Shown here: in pieces, positions 38,696 through 50,820 of the stretch
Layout of the letters: every line of letters begins with the position of its first letter
Numbering within the stretch: the stretch's first letter is position 1
Assembly (NCBI GenBank): GCA_028641055.1
Contig: CM054060.1
Coordinates: 56,570,292-56,634,291, forward strand
DNA from: Alopecurus myosuroides
Lineage: Eukaryota; Streptophyta; Magnoliopsida; Poales; Poaceae
Direction of reading: 5' to 3'
DNA length: 64,000 bases
Notes under the pieces: model-generated
The model's database searches: none
What the model saw: the letters and a program-made list of their open reading frames with translations, nothing else
Told to the model about the DNA's origin: nothing
Translations under genes and position numbers: made by a program

Positions 38696-40084
38696 TTATT
38701 TGAAAACACGGTTGGTCTTTGTGCTGGCTCCGGGTATTTGTACTAACATTGGGTTTTGCATGAGGGCGGGTTTCATTCCACTCTTTTCAATAAACGTCAT
38801 AGTAACAAAGGAATGCGATGCACCCGAATCAAACAATACTTCAGCAGGTACAGAGTTGACAGGAAATGTGCCCATCACCATCTCTAGCGTGTCCTGAACC
38901 TCCTTAGCAGTGACGTGATTCAGGTGTCCTCTGGTCACATTCTGCCTCTTGGGCACTAGTGCATGTGTCATCTTGGTAGCATTGTTCTGAGCTGGTGCAG
39001 CATTCTTGGTCGGGCAGTCACGGGCAAAGTGTCCTTCCTTGCCACAGGCAAAGCAACCTCCACTGGGTTTGGTGTTCTGGTTTGGCTTGGCAGCATGGTT
39101 GGGCTTGTGTCCATTCCCTTTCCCATTTCCACTGCCTCCAGGCTTGGGTGCATAGGGTACACGGTTGTTGTTGTTGTGGTGGTGGTTGTTGTGATTTTTG
39201 TGGTTGTTGTGGCCATGGTGGTGGTTGTTGTTGTGGTTTTGGCTATTATGGTGGTTTCTTGGCGCAAAAGTAGGCGCCCTGTGTGGTGGTGGCCTGGTAT
39301 ATGGGGTAGGGCGGTTTCTGGGTGCACTTTGTCCTCCTTGGAACTGCACCTTCCTCTTTCTGTTTTCAAAGACATTCTGTCTCTTGTGCTCCATCATCAT
39401 CGCGGCATCCGCGGGTGACTCCAGATCTGTAAATGGAATGACCACAAGGGTACACTGCAAATCATCGTGCAACCCATTCAAGTATCTCTCCTTCTTCTTG
39501 GCTTCTGTGTTAACTTCATCTGGTGCATACCGGGCTAGCAGAGTAAACTCTTCCCAATACTTTGACACAGGCATTCCTCCCTGCCTCAGTTTCAGGAACT
39601 TGTCCTTCATGATGTTCATCACCCCCTGAGGGATGTGATACTTGCGAAAACGGGCAGAGAAGTCTTCCCAGGTGAACATGTAATCAGGAGCGACGGTGTC
39701 ACAGGTGGTCTCCCACCAAGTCCATGCTGGTCAAGCAAGAAAATGGGTGGCAAAGAGCACCTTGTCATTCTCATCAACTCCTGCCACTTTCAGATCGTTG
39801 GTGATGGTGCGAAGCCAGTCGTCAGCGTCAAGTGGTTCCACGATCTTCGTGAACACCGGAGGATTTGTCTGCTGAAACACCTTCAGCTTCGAGCGCCCGC
39901 CATTACCGTTGTCATCGCCATTGTTGTTATTGTTGTTGGCGCTGGCAGCGGCCAACTGCTGCAGGGCAGCAACTGTGGCAGCACTCTCGGCTCTAGTGGC
40001 CTCGCGATCCTCCATCATAAGGGCTAGCAATGCCTCCATTGACGGCGGGGGTGGTGGTGGTGGTGGTTCCCGACGCGGCGGCAT
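38696..40084 (-). pseudogene. Gypsy gag and protease, interrupted by two stops
   Basis: Starts at MPPRREPP (40084). The N-terminal part has a proline run and an Asn-rich stretch. The capsid region includes DADDWLRTI and FTWEDFSARFRKYHIP, and an in-frame TGA at 39731-39733 lies between these two motifs. After an Asn/His-rich low-complexity stretch (about 39250-39150), the zinc knuckle CFACGKEGHFARDC gives a C-x2-C-x4-H-x4-C pattern. The aspartic protease active site is DSGASHSF (about 38850). A TAA at 38696-38698 separates it from pol in the same frame. Both stops are presumably decay, because the frame and similarity continue across them. Confidence 0.9.
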
Positions 40085-40399
40085 GCTGTTTAGTGAAACA
40101 TGTGTAAGACTATGCAGCAAGACTTATTGTTTTTAGAACGCTTAAAAATTCGAACAACCGAAAGAGTGTCTCAGTTCCAATCGAAAATGACAAGTGGTTT
40201 GATTAGGGTAACGATTTTTAAGGGTTGAGACAATTTTACTAACATAGTTATCATACAGATAAACATCATACTCATAGCATCAAGTCCTACATAGCACAAC
40301 ACTCCAACATACATCTACCACAACTACGCTCCTTAGAGCTACATCGGGGGGATTCGCCTTATAGGGTCGGCGTACATCTAACTGGCACTACGACTAGTA

Positions 40400-41275
40400 C
40401 TAAGTGATGTCGACGTCGAAGAGGATCTCCTCGGGGTCCTCCTCCTCAACGGAGTCGTCGTCCTCCTGCAGACTCTGCTCGCTCATGTCCATGCCCTCTG
40501 CATTGGACAGGACGTCGTCTTTAACGAGGAGGTCCTCGTTCTCCCTGCGGAGCTCGGAGTTCTCCTCCTCTAACTCCTCGAGTGTGGAGTCTCGAGTGGC
40601 CAACTCCTCCCTAGCGGTCTTCAGGCGCTCATGCAGAATTGCGTTCGCCTCCTGAAGGGATCCCACCTTGGTGGTGAGATGGGTACGGGCACGGCGAGTG
40701 GTCCGTAGCTGCCTCTCCAAGGCACGGGATCACGCAGTAGTTGTCTCTAGATCGAGCATCGTCTTCCCCAGATGGGTACAGAGAAGACGGCACTCTGCTG
40801 CAGTGGTGCGCTGCAGGATGCTCATATCGTCGAGACGACGCTGGGTGCGGTAAACCAGAACCTCCATGTCGTCCTGGTGTGCACCGAGACCCGCAAAGTC
40901 CTGAGACACGGCAACGGGTGTGCCTGTATCATACCTCCTCCCGAGGAACTCGTAGCTGGACCCCACGAACTGGTAGTCCCGTACATGAGCCAGACGCGCT
41001 ATAGCCTCCTGGATCACGCGTACTGCTCCCTCCCGCCAGGAGCGCTCGACGGTGGCGAAGAAGAAAACCTCCGCGGTAGGAGTAGTAAGTGGAGGGCGTA
41101 TCATACACTCCACCAACCACTCCCCCTCTATGGGAGTCTCGGTGATCATCCCTCCCCGAAGCTCGGGAACGGGACGGTCAAGAAGCTCGGTCATCGCGAC
41201 GAGTCTCTGCTCGAAGCGAAAAGGGAAGTCCCTGGCCAGTCCTAACTGGCACGCCTCCGTGTAAACGACGTCCAT
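40400..41275 (-). CDS. Extra ORF between 5' LTR and gag, coiled-coil and acidic tail
   Basis: A 291-codon frame lies between the primer site and gag, on the same strand as the polyprotein. It begins MDVVYTEACQ and runs to a terminal stop at 40400, with one in-frame TGA at 40730-40732 and continued coding character after it. Residues 1-180 include LLDRPVPELRGG and GEWLVECMIRPP and match no domain I know. Residues 186-260 are rich in Arg, Glu and Leu and look like a coiled coil (LEELEEENSELRRENEDLL). The last 30 residues are strongly acidic. Function is unknown. A structural or RNA-handling role for the element is only a guess. Extra frames before gag are known in Ogre/Tat-lineage plant Gypsy elements, but I cannot say that this one is related. 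Confidence 0.7.
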
Positions 41276-41488
41276 CTACACAAAATTTTAAGTGAGATTT
41301 AGTTAGACCCAAGTGTGCAAAATTTTAGAGTCGAACATGATATAACTTAATGTAAGTAGAGTTTGAGAAAATAGGGAAGATAGGTATAAGAATCCTTTAA
41401 AGCTTAGTCACTTAAGTATATTATTATTATATATATATATAGTACTAGTTGACGTCCATGCTAACTAAGGGCTCCTAGGGTCAGGATA

Positions 41489-41500
41489 GCTCTGATACCA
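41489..41500 (-). other. Primer binding site, initiator Met-tRNA type
   Basis: On the minus strand TGGTATCAGAGC lies four bases after the end of the 5' LTR, the standard plant initiator-methionine tRNA primer site. Confidence 0.92.
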
Positions 41501-41504
41501 ACTT

Positions 41505-44500
41505 TGTAGAGGCCCCAAACTGGAAGGTCTAGAACCCCTCATATGCATACATTCACGATCCCAGGAAATTCAGTCGTGAACAACATACGAAGTGGTACAC
41601 AGATACATTATCCATTACACGAATAAAAACAGTCTTACAAGCCAATGATCACATGACCAAGTCTTTATTAGCTGTCACGCAGGACATGCAAAGTCTCACA
41701 ACTCACAAACACATCGGAAAACAAACACACGTAGATAGCCCATGTCACGCTGTCACCAACAGGCTGCTGACCGGGAGCCAGGCCTAGTTCGCGTAGTCGT
41801 CAGAGTAGTACCCTTCCTCGTTTTCTTCCTCCAAAGGCGTCTCCTCAAAGTCTGCCAAGTAAATATCCAGGGGCGAAACCAATATGAGTACTTTTGAATG
41901 TACTCAGCAAGTCATCCTTCATACACTTACAAAATGCATCATGCTTATATGGTGGATAGGAAGGCTATAAATAGGGCTCACTACCTATGGTGTACATCTA
42001 AGATGACATCATAGTTGCATTCACTTTTATCTGTATCTTTGTTGAAGAAGATACTTCAGAAGAAAATAATATAATTTTTTCTTTCTCTTGTAGATATCGC
42101 ATGTACAAGAGGTTTTATAAAAGAAAGTTTTCTTTGCAAAACTTCTTGGAACAACATGTCCAGATCCTTCATCAGTACCTCCCAGGTACAAGTCCTTTGT
42201 TCAAAAACATATTTTGAAAACTTGACACAATACTAGCTACATGGTCTTTCAACTGCCCATATCCGAGGGCTCGGCTATTCTGAATAGTTTTACTCTGCAG
42301 AGGTGTACACATTCCACTAGATCCAATCATCTGCCATGAACCACCCATGGATCGACACAGCGATATGCAAGCATCAGAAGAATGATCCTAACTGTCCACT
42401 CTGACACAAGCTAGTATATGCTCATTCCTTCAGTTGGGGTGTTCTCCCCGGCATCAGGTCCCACCCTGCCTAGCCAGGAGACCCAACTGTCGCTTCCGGA
42501 GGAGAACTTAATCCCTCACCGTGTATGTCCCGTTTCTCCCTCCTGGCGACACTTCAGTTCAGAGAATCATCCTCTCTATAGCATCTTGGAATGAAACACA
42601 CACTAACAAGTTCAAGTATCTAGATAGGCCCCGTACCCATGTTGGGGTAGAGTGGCAGTACTTCTTGGTTGTCCAGCGAAGACTAGGTTATGTGCCTTTT
42701 GTAAACATTTTTTAAAACAACCCTTTAGCTCCCCCGGTGAAACAAGGTCGCAGATCTTCACCGTGGACTTTTCATAGAACCATTTTTGTTTGCAAAAGCA
42801 CATTTTAAAAATGCCCACTTAGGGACTCAAGATTATTATCTTAGGCGGTATTTATATACCTTATGGTGGCTAAAGTCTTGGTAACACCAAGTTGACTAAT
42901 GGCAAAGTGATAATATAATATATAATAATAATAGTAATATCCACTCAATAGAAATAGTTTTTGGTAACCAAGTTTTTGAAAACTTCAGAAGTAGATGTTG
43001 CATGATAGATAATGATAAGTAGGAATAACAACAAGCTTTAAGGATGGCTTGCCTTGGAGGAAACGAGGGTCTTGCTCGTGATCACAACAGGAGTGGTAGT
43101 AATAACCTCCTGCTCCAACTATCTCTTCTTCAGTTTCTATCGTCGTAAAATGAGAGTAATAACACTCAATTAGAACCTTACTAAGCAAGCAATTACACTC
43201 AACTATAACATACAACAAGCAATGAACAACAAAAATAACACACAAGTCCATAAAAACAATTCCACACAAGTATGCATCAAAAGTAATAATATTTACTATT
43301 ATTACTACAACTACTATGGTTGAAATAAATTATTCCTCAACCAAATGAGATGGAACCAGTGGGTGTTCCACTCAGTTTTCCATGTCATTTAAGAGGTATT
43401 AAGCCTCTGGCCCAACTTGTGGAAACCAAAATATTCTAAGTAAAAATACTACAAGATAATCTAGTGAAAACAATACTACTAGTAATAAATATTAAACCTA
43501 CACATGCATTCCTAAAGAAACAAATGTGACCTTAAAGAGATGAAAACAAGTAATAACCAGTACCAAAAGGTACTGGATCCATGTGAAAACACTCATATTA
43601 ACTTGGGCAAAAATCTAACTAATCATTCCCATCTACAAAATTAAATAGAGATAAACTAGATATTACTCATATGCTCATACTAGTTTCAAAAAAAATACTA
43701 AACATGCATAAACTTTCTAACATGGCATCTCTGTGAGAAAAAAAAACATGATAACACTCAACACAACATTTCAATATGCTAGAAAACAGAATAACACTAG
43801 CAAGCAATTATTAACAAAACAAAACTACTCATTTTATTCCTAACATAAAAGTGCATTTCCTTAGATATGTTGCCAAAATAAATCTAGAGCTTAAAAAATC
43901 ACACAAATATAGGATAACATAGATCTATCCAATACCAAACAGATCCAATTGGATTCACCTCAAAAAGTGTTGTAAAATAAATTCTAAAAATCACAGATCA
44001 GGCTACTGGACTTTTACCAAAGTGGATGCCATTTCTAAATGGTAGCTCACCTTGAGGTTAGGTCAAGTTCTCCTGGTAGATGTAGTCAAGGGCTACTCCA
44101 GGAATTTTAGTTTGCACATTTTAACCATTCCATCAAAAGTTATTCCACTTTTTCCTTAACAGACAGTGCTCAGTTCAACATTTTTCATTTGTTCTCAAAA
44201 CGTTCAAATTCAGTTCTGCAAGTTGCATCCGTTCAGGAATTCGTTCATACACCTCAGGTAATTTTGGTTCATTTTATTTTTTAGTTTAACATTTTCTTAC
44301 ACGATTAAAGTAAAAGAGAAGATTCGGTTCATTTTAGAAAAGAAAAATAAAAACGCCCGCGGGCTGAGGAACACACAGGCGTGCGGCCCAGTTGCGCTCG
44401 GCGGCCCGCCTCGCTTCGGCGACACGCGCGAAGATGCGTACCGGTTCGCGATTCAAACGTGACCGTAGATCTTTAGATCTACGGCGCACGGTCATCGCCT

Positions 44501-45962
44501 CACTCTCTCTCTTTTCTTTTCTCTCTGATGAGGACGCGAGCGGCCGGCGGCGAACCAGGGTGAAATAGCTCACCTAGGGGGGTTGCAGCACCGCGGCGAG
44601 TGGTCGAGGAGGTCGCAGATGCTCGTGGCTGTGCAGGGGCGCAAATATCAAGGCTTGGGGTAGCTTCAATCAACGGCGTCGTGCAGACGTCCCGCGGCGG
44701 CTCCTACGTGCTCTCCGGTGTCCCTGCAAACGAGGAACCACGGGGAGTGTCAGGATAGCTCTACGGAGGGTGGGGGTCGATCTAAGGTGACAGATAGAGC
44801 TAGGGTGGACTCGGGCGAGAGTATTCCACCCCGGGTGTCCGCGGTGGCCGCGGTGGTTCTCCGGCGTTCTCTGGCTAGCTAGGGCTGCTCGAGCTCATTG
44901 CGGTGGCTAGGGCGAGTGAGTGAGTGAGGGTGAGGGTGTGCGCAAAGGCAGGGGCCTTGGGCATGGCTTTATAGGGGCTGGCGGCAGTGGTGCACGCCCG
45001 AGTGGCCACGGGCGTCAGCGAGACGCGCACGTGCGTGCTATGGCATTGCCCATGTCGTGCCCTACGGCTCTTGGGTGTGTCCAGGGGCGTGACAAGGCCG
45101 GTCAAAGGCCACTTGGGCGAGGAGAAACGAAGAAATATCGCGGGTGGCACTGTGGCACGCGACAGGGATGAGCCTGTCCGGCCGTGCCCATCCCTCCCCT
45201 CACGTTTTTCCTCTCTGTTCTTCCCTCTCTCTCTCCCTCTCCGGTCAGAGCAACTTGGTGTCTAAGAAATGAAACGGTAGGGTGCTGACTAGGCTTCTAG
45301 AAGCTCAAGACCTTGCAGCATTTGGTTGAACGAATAAAAAGATATGATCATTTGAAAATCGTGCAAACTCACTGTTTCTGGAAAAAATTCAGTTTCAGTT
45401 TCCAGAATTGTTCTAAGTGTTGGGTTTGCAGTGTGGATTAGCCAAATGTTTTAGTTGTTTTCATGAACCAAATTTTATCCAAAATTTGTTTTCCAAGTAT
45501 GGTTCTGTTAAGCAACTTTTGTACTTTCATAAACAGCAAAAGGAAACAATTTTGAAATTCAAATGCACCATGAAAACAAGGTGGAAAATGGCTAGTTTGG
45601 GTTTTTCTCTGTTTTCCAAATATCACTAATTCTGTCTTATTTTCTTAACACAAAAACACCAAGCAATTGATTGTTTCTGTGATTCAATTTTTCAAACTAA
45701 GTTAACCAATTTGTATTATAAGTTTATTACAACATTTCCACAAGAATTTGGATGAACAACTTTTGAAACACGAGGTGGAAAACAATCCAGAAAACATCAG
45801 AAACAAAGTGAATGATTTTTGAATAAAATTTGCTTGCATTGCATAGATAACCATGGTTCAATACATAATGTTGGATTACACAAGGGAATTAAAAAGTTTT
45901 TGTTGGCTCACAAAAATGGTCTCCCTCATGTGTTACAAGTGTCCCAAATCTGGGGTTTGACA
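41505..45962 (-). repeat. 5' LTR of the 15-kb Gypsy element
   Basis: 4458 bp, the same sequence as 30851-35510 apart from scattered differences, with the 192-bp gap at about 45715. In the element's own orientation it would supply the promoter for the genomic RNA. Confidence 0.95.
44967..44973 (-). promoter_or_regulatory. Putative LTR TATA box (5' LTR)
   Basis: TATAAAG on the minus strand at the position matching the TATA motif of the other LTR; in this copy it would drive the genomic transcript. Confidence 0.5.
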
Positions 45963-46050
45963 TGTTTGGTGTCTCGTATGTGATGAGCTAGGCCGAGATG
46001 AGATGTTGTTTGGTGGCTCGTATTTGATGAGCTAGGCCGAATTATTTTCT
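45963..46050. repeat. Minisatellite-like tandem repeat at the Gypsy target
   Basis: Two copies of a roughly 44-base unit starting TGTTTGGTG and containing TGATGAGCTAGGCCGA lie head to tail (45963-46006 and about 46007-46048). The 15-kb element inserted at the TGTTT that starts the first unit; the left side of the pre-insertion repeat is at about 30758-30850. Confidence 0.7.
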
Positions 46051-46064
46051 TATTTAGCGGTGTG

Positions 46065-47514
46065 TGATACGTCATAAACGTATCTATAATTCCATGTTGT
46101 TTTCATGTCATATGCTACATGTTTTCCTTACACTTTATGTCATTTTTATCGATTTTCCGGACTAGCCTAGTGACAAGATGCCACAGAGCCAGTTCCGAGT
46201 TTTCTGTTGTTTTTAGTTTCTGAAAAGTTGTTCTGAAAATATTCTTGGAATTGGAAAATTTGAAACCCGGAAGTCTTAGAATCCCCGAAGGTTCCACGGA
46301 GTCCCGAAGAGGCCCGGAGGGGGGCCACAGGGGGCGCACCATAGGGCGGCGTCAAGCCCTCCCCCGGCCGCGCCGGGGTGGTGTGGGCCCATCGGGCATC
46401 CACCGCCATCGCCCTTTCGCCTATTTATTTCCCCTGATATATCAACCCTAAAAATATACCACTTTGTCCCGAGAAACAACCGAGGCCGCCGTCACCGTCA
46501 ACCCGAGATCGGGAGGGTTCTGGAGCTCTCCCCGACACCCTGTCGGGAGGGGAATTCATCACCTGAGGGGTCTACACCACCATGCATGTCTCTGGAGTGA
46601 TGTGTGAGTAGTTCATCCTTGGACTACAGGTCCATAGCAGTAGTTAGATGGTTGTACTCTCCACTTTATGCCTTATGTTTAGATCTCGTGAGCTGCCTCA
46701 CATGATCGAGATCATCTATTTGTAATGCTACATGTTGTGCTTGCTGGGATCCGATGATTATTGAATGCTAGGTCTGTTGATTATCGATCTATCATGTTAT
46801 CTTCATGTTATTTTGTTCATGACCTTGCATGTTCTCCGGTATTAGTAGATGCTCTGGCCAAGTAGATGCTAGTAACTCCAAGAGGGAGTATTTATACTCG
46901 ATAGTGGGTTCATGCCTCCTTTGCATCTGTGCTCGAGTGACAGAAACATTACGGATGGAGGATATGTTGTTGCCATTATGGAGAAAACAACGATGTTTAC
47001 TTAGTTTATATTGTTTACATTACACACTTTCCTTACTGTGATAATTTGTTGCTTGCAACTTAATACCCAACGTTTGTTCGGATGATATTCAAAGGGTGGA
47101 TAATTTGTCATAGATGTAGTTGGATGACGATCTATGTATTTTGTTGTAATGCCTGCATGAATCTCATAGTAATCTTTATGTCATGCATGTTCTTTATTTG
47201 TGAATTGCCCAGCTGTAATTTGTTCACCACGCATGTTAGCTATCTTTTACGAAGAGACACCTCTAGTGAACTGTGGACCCCGGCCCATTTTCTCATACTG
47301 ATAATACACACTGTTTCCACTGCTTTCATACCGATTCCACTATTTTCACACTGCTGCTACTGTTTTCATATTGTTCTCATATTGTTTTCCACACCATATG
47401 TTTAATAGCAAAACCGGTGAGATTGACAACCTCACTGCTTGGTTGGGGCAAACTGATTTTATTATGTTGTGTAGATTCCACGTTGCTGCTGAACCAGTAG
47501 TGCGCCCTGTCATC
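46065..47514 (+). mobile_element. Family B LTR, interrupted at its 3' end
   Basis: Starts TGATACGTCATAAACG and is clearly similar, in opposite orientation, to the solo LTR at 59581-61027 (shared blocks include GACAAGATGCCACAGAGCC and GAGATTGACAACCTCACTG). It breaks off at 47514, where element A begins, before the last ~150 bases seen in the solo copy. Whether it is a solo LTR or part of a full element cannot be seen. Confidence 0.8.
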
Positions 47515-48898
47515 TGATGACCCACAAGTATAGGGGATCGCAACAGTCTTCGAGGGAAGTAAAACCCAAATTTATTGATTCGACACAAGGGGAGCCAAAG
47601 AATTTTTGTGAGCCTTAACAAGTGAGTTGTCAATTCACCTGCACCTGAAAGTACTTTTGTTCGCAGTGGTTTATCAGTAGTAACAGCTTTATAGTAGCAG
47701 CAGTAGTGAAATAATAGCAGCACTGAGATGAAAACAGCAGCATCAGTGTTTGAAGTAAACAACGGGATTAAATATTGTGGGCATAGGGATAGATGAACGG
47801 GCGTTGTATGGATAAGATAGTTCATATAATAATCAAGACATGGGCATTGCAGATAAATAAGATAAAGCATCCAAGCACTAAGTAACCATAGGCATGTGTT
47901 CCGTAAATAGTCGTACGTGCTCACAATGAGAACTTGCACAACATCTTTTGTCCTACCAGCCCGTTTTCAGCGGGACCTCAAGGGAACTATTGGTAATTAA
48001 GGTGTTCCTTTTAATAGAACACCGGAGCAAAGCATTAACACTCCGTGAACACATGTGATCCTCACATCACAGCCATCCCCTCCGGTTGTCCCAATTTCTG
48101 TCACTTTGGGGCCTCGGGTTCCGGACAATGATATGTGTAAACAACTTGCAGGTATGATGAAGAAACAACAATTATCATCGTGATTCAATAACATGTTCAG
48201 ATCTGAGATCATGGCACTCGGGCCCAAAGTGACAAGCATTAAGCATAACAAGTTGCAACAATGTCAATAGCACTAATAGAAGATACTAGGCACTATGCCC
48301 TAACAATCACGACATTATTACATGAATGATCTCATCCAATCCCTACCATCCCCTCCAGTCTACAGCGGGGGAATTACTCACACATGGATGGGGGGCAACA
48401 TGGATGGTCGATGGAGAGGCATTGGTGATGATGATGGCGATGATCTCCTCCCATTCCCCGTCCCGGCAGGGTGCCAGAACAGGAACTTCTGATCCCCGAA
48501 TCGAGGTTCGGGGTGGCTTATTTCTGGAAAACTATCAAACCCCCTCGTTTTTTAGGGTTGAAGGCTATTTGTAGTTGAAAGGGGAGACCGAGGGGGTGTG
48601 GGAGTGGCCCACACCACCTGGTGGCGCGGCCTAGGAGGGCGCGCCGGGGGGTGGTTTGGCCACCTCCTGGCCCCTCTCCGGGTCTCCTTTCTGGCTCCCG
48701 GGGTCTTCTGATGTTTTAGGGTCAATGGGTCTTTTCTGGGCAATTTCCCGAAAGTTGATTTTTCTGCACAAAAACGAGACACCAAAGTAATTCTGCTGAA
48801 AACAATGTTAGTCCATGTTAGTTGCATTCAAAACACACAAGTTTAGAGGAAACAGTAGGAAAAATGTTCGGAAAATGAGATACATTTTCGACCTATCA
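47515..48898 (-). repeat. 3' LTR of element A
   Basis: 1384 bp with plus-strand ends TGATGACCCACAAG and CGACCTATCA, i.e. TG/CA termini. The right end abuts a polypurine tract, which fixes it as the 3' LTR of a minus-strand element. It cuts into the family B LTR at 47514. Confidence 0.82.
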
Positions 48899-48915
48899 AC
48901 TCCCCCCCCAAGCTT
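48899..48915 (-). other. Polypurine tract of element A
   Basis: On the minus strand AAGCTTGGGGGGGGAGT runs directly into the LTR start TGATAGGTCG. Confidence 0.82.
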
Positions 48916-50815
48916 AGCTTATTGCTTGTCCTCAAGCAATTCAGTGACAACTGAGTGCGATAAAAGACTTCTACGAACACATTTGTTTCATATGATGTAA
49001 ATATACTCACTATATGATCAAATACTTAATTATGCTCATAGTAAGATACATGCAAGATATTGTCACTTAATAGCTATGCAAACCATGAAGATATAACAAC
49101 ATATTTATAATAAACAACATGAAGCATAACTATTTGCAATATTGTAATATTCATAATAGGATCTAATAAAGCGGTATCTCGCTTTCCCTTACGTGTGGGG
49201 CAAAACATAAATGCCAGGGCACCTCTGAAGTTCAAGGGAAGACTAGAAGTAAAGAAATCAAAGATACAAGTGTCAAAATTATACCACAATCAACCGTGCT
49301 TTGGGATAAACATATCACACTAAGAATGACAATTATGCTCTTAAGAAAGTGCTCAAATAATATGGTGGATACTCAACATAAAAGTAAAAGAAAATCCCTG
49401 CGAGGGAAGCATGGATCAACTCATGTGCTAGAGATTTTATTTTATTAAACAGAGGTATTGAAAACATTTTTGAGGGAGGTGTATTCTTATATCGACGAAT
49501 GGTAAACAGACAATACAGTACGTCACAAGCCAACTAGATTCACAAGAGCGACTCCCATATGAAGGACGCATCTGGGTAGAAGGGCATCCCTCTTTCTCTT
49601 TTGTTTACACAATTATGCTTTGACTGATAAATCAGGGGCAAAAATAGTGAAGAGATTTTGTGTGTATTAATTTGGGGCTGGGCACCCCGCTGCCAGCTCT
49701 TCTATGATTTGGATAAGCGGATGAAGCCACTAGTCCAGGGTGTGAAATCCAATCAACAAGTGAGATAAAGATTCTCTATTTACGTCCTCATGAGCTAAAA
49801 CAGGGGCACAAAACAGGAATAATGTTTAGCAGGTTTTAAAGGTAGCACATGAGCAATTTACTTGGAGTGGCGGTTAAGTACCACATATGGGTAGGTATGG
49901 TGGACACATTTGGCAAACTTTGGTTTTTGGAAGTTGGATGCACGAGTAGAGCTCATACTCAGTACAGGTGAAGGCTAGCAATAGACAGGGAGCGACAATC
50001 AAGAGAGCAATAACTATCATAATCATGTTTGTGATAAAGTAAAATTAACTGAGGCATAAAATTGATATTAGAACTCTGAGGCGAAATAAATCATCGAGGC
50101 TTATTGACTTTTGTTTTCAGTCTTAGCATGCGTGAGCATGTGCCAAGTCGATTCAAATGAAACAGTCAGAGGAGGCTACTACAATGTCCTACCCTTCTAC
50201 GAATAGAACAATGCGAACAAATATTTATACGACATGTCATTTACCATTAATAAATTGGAACAAAACATGAGAGAGCACGAACTATTAAGCAGCCATTAAG
50301 TCACATATATCTTATACGAATAAACTAAGCATGCTCACATAGGTGGATATATGTACAAAAATGAAAGCAAATAGAGTTCATACCAGCCTCTCACCACAAC
50401 TTGAATTGTCATATATCGTCATTATTGCTCTTCACTTGTGGCTCGAATTATATAATGAAAACAAAACTCCAATGGAGTCACGGACGACTGTTGAATTCTG
50501 CAGCAAACTTTACAAAACCAAAGAAGAACAACAAACATTTTTGGGTGTTTTAATTAAAATAAGAACAGAAAGAGAACAAGCAAACAAAGCAAAAATTTTT
50601 GGATTTTTGAATATTAAACTGCAACTTAAAGGATAAAGCAAACCAACTAAAGAAACAAATAGAGAGAAACAACATAATTTTTTTTGGTCTTTTTGTGTTT
50701 TGGAAAACAAGAAAAAAACAATAAAACAAAGAGAAACGAAAGAAAACGAAAACAAACGAAAGGAATGAAAAACATGGATATACAAAGAACCGACAGAAAC
50801 ATGATATATAAATGA
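48916..50815 (-). other. Non-coding 3' internal region of element A
   Basis: About 1.9 kb of AT-rich sequence between the polypurine tract and the insertion site of element C. It has no supported reading frame; such long non-coding stretches before the 3' LTR are usual for Athila-like elements. Confidence 0.6.
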
Positions 50816-50820
50816 GCGTG

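Larger units (their letters stand above)
30851..45962 (-). mobile_element. Complete Ty3/Gypsy chromovirus-type LTR retrotransposon, 15.1 kb
   Basis: The two LTRs (30851-35510 and 41505-45962) are direct repeats with TG/CA ends. A perfect 5-bp target duplication TGTTT sits at 30846-30850 and 45963-45967. The element reads on the minus strand: 5' LTR on the right, primer site, an extra reading frame, gag, protease, reverse transcriptase, RNase H, integrase with a chromodomain-like tail, polypurine tract, 3' LTR on the left. The domain order is that of Ty3/Gypsy. At least three in-frame stops and one frameshift disable the coding region, so this copy is not autonomous. The LTRs differ by scattered substitutions and one 192-bp gap, so the insertion is not very recent. 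Confidence 0.95.

Noticed and set aside
38963..39418. Plus-strand frame with long Val/Gly runs
   Set aside because: Shadow of the Asn/His-rich low-complexity stretch of gag on the other strand.
41400..41445. TAT/TA microsatellite next to the 5' LTR of the 15-kb element
   Set aside because: Short simple repeat in the leader; no function suggested by context.
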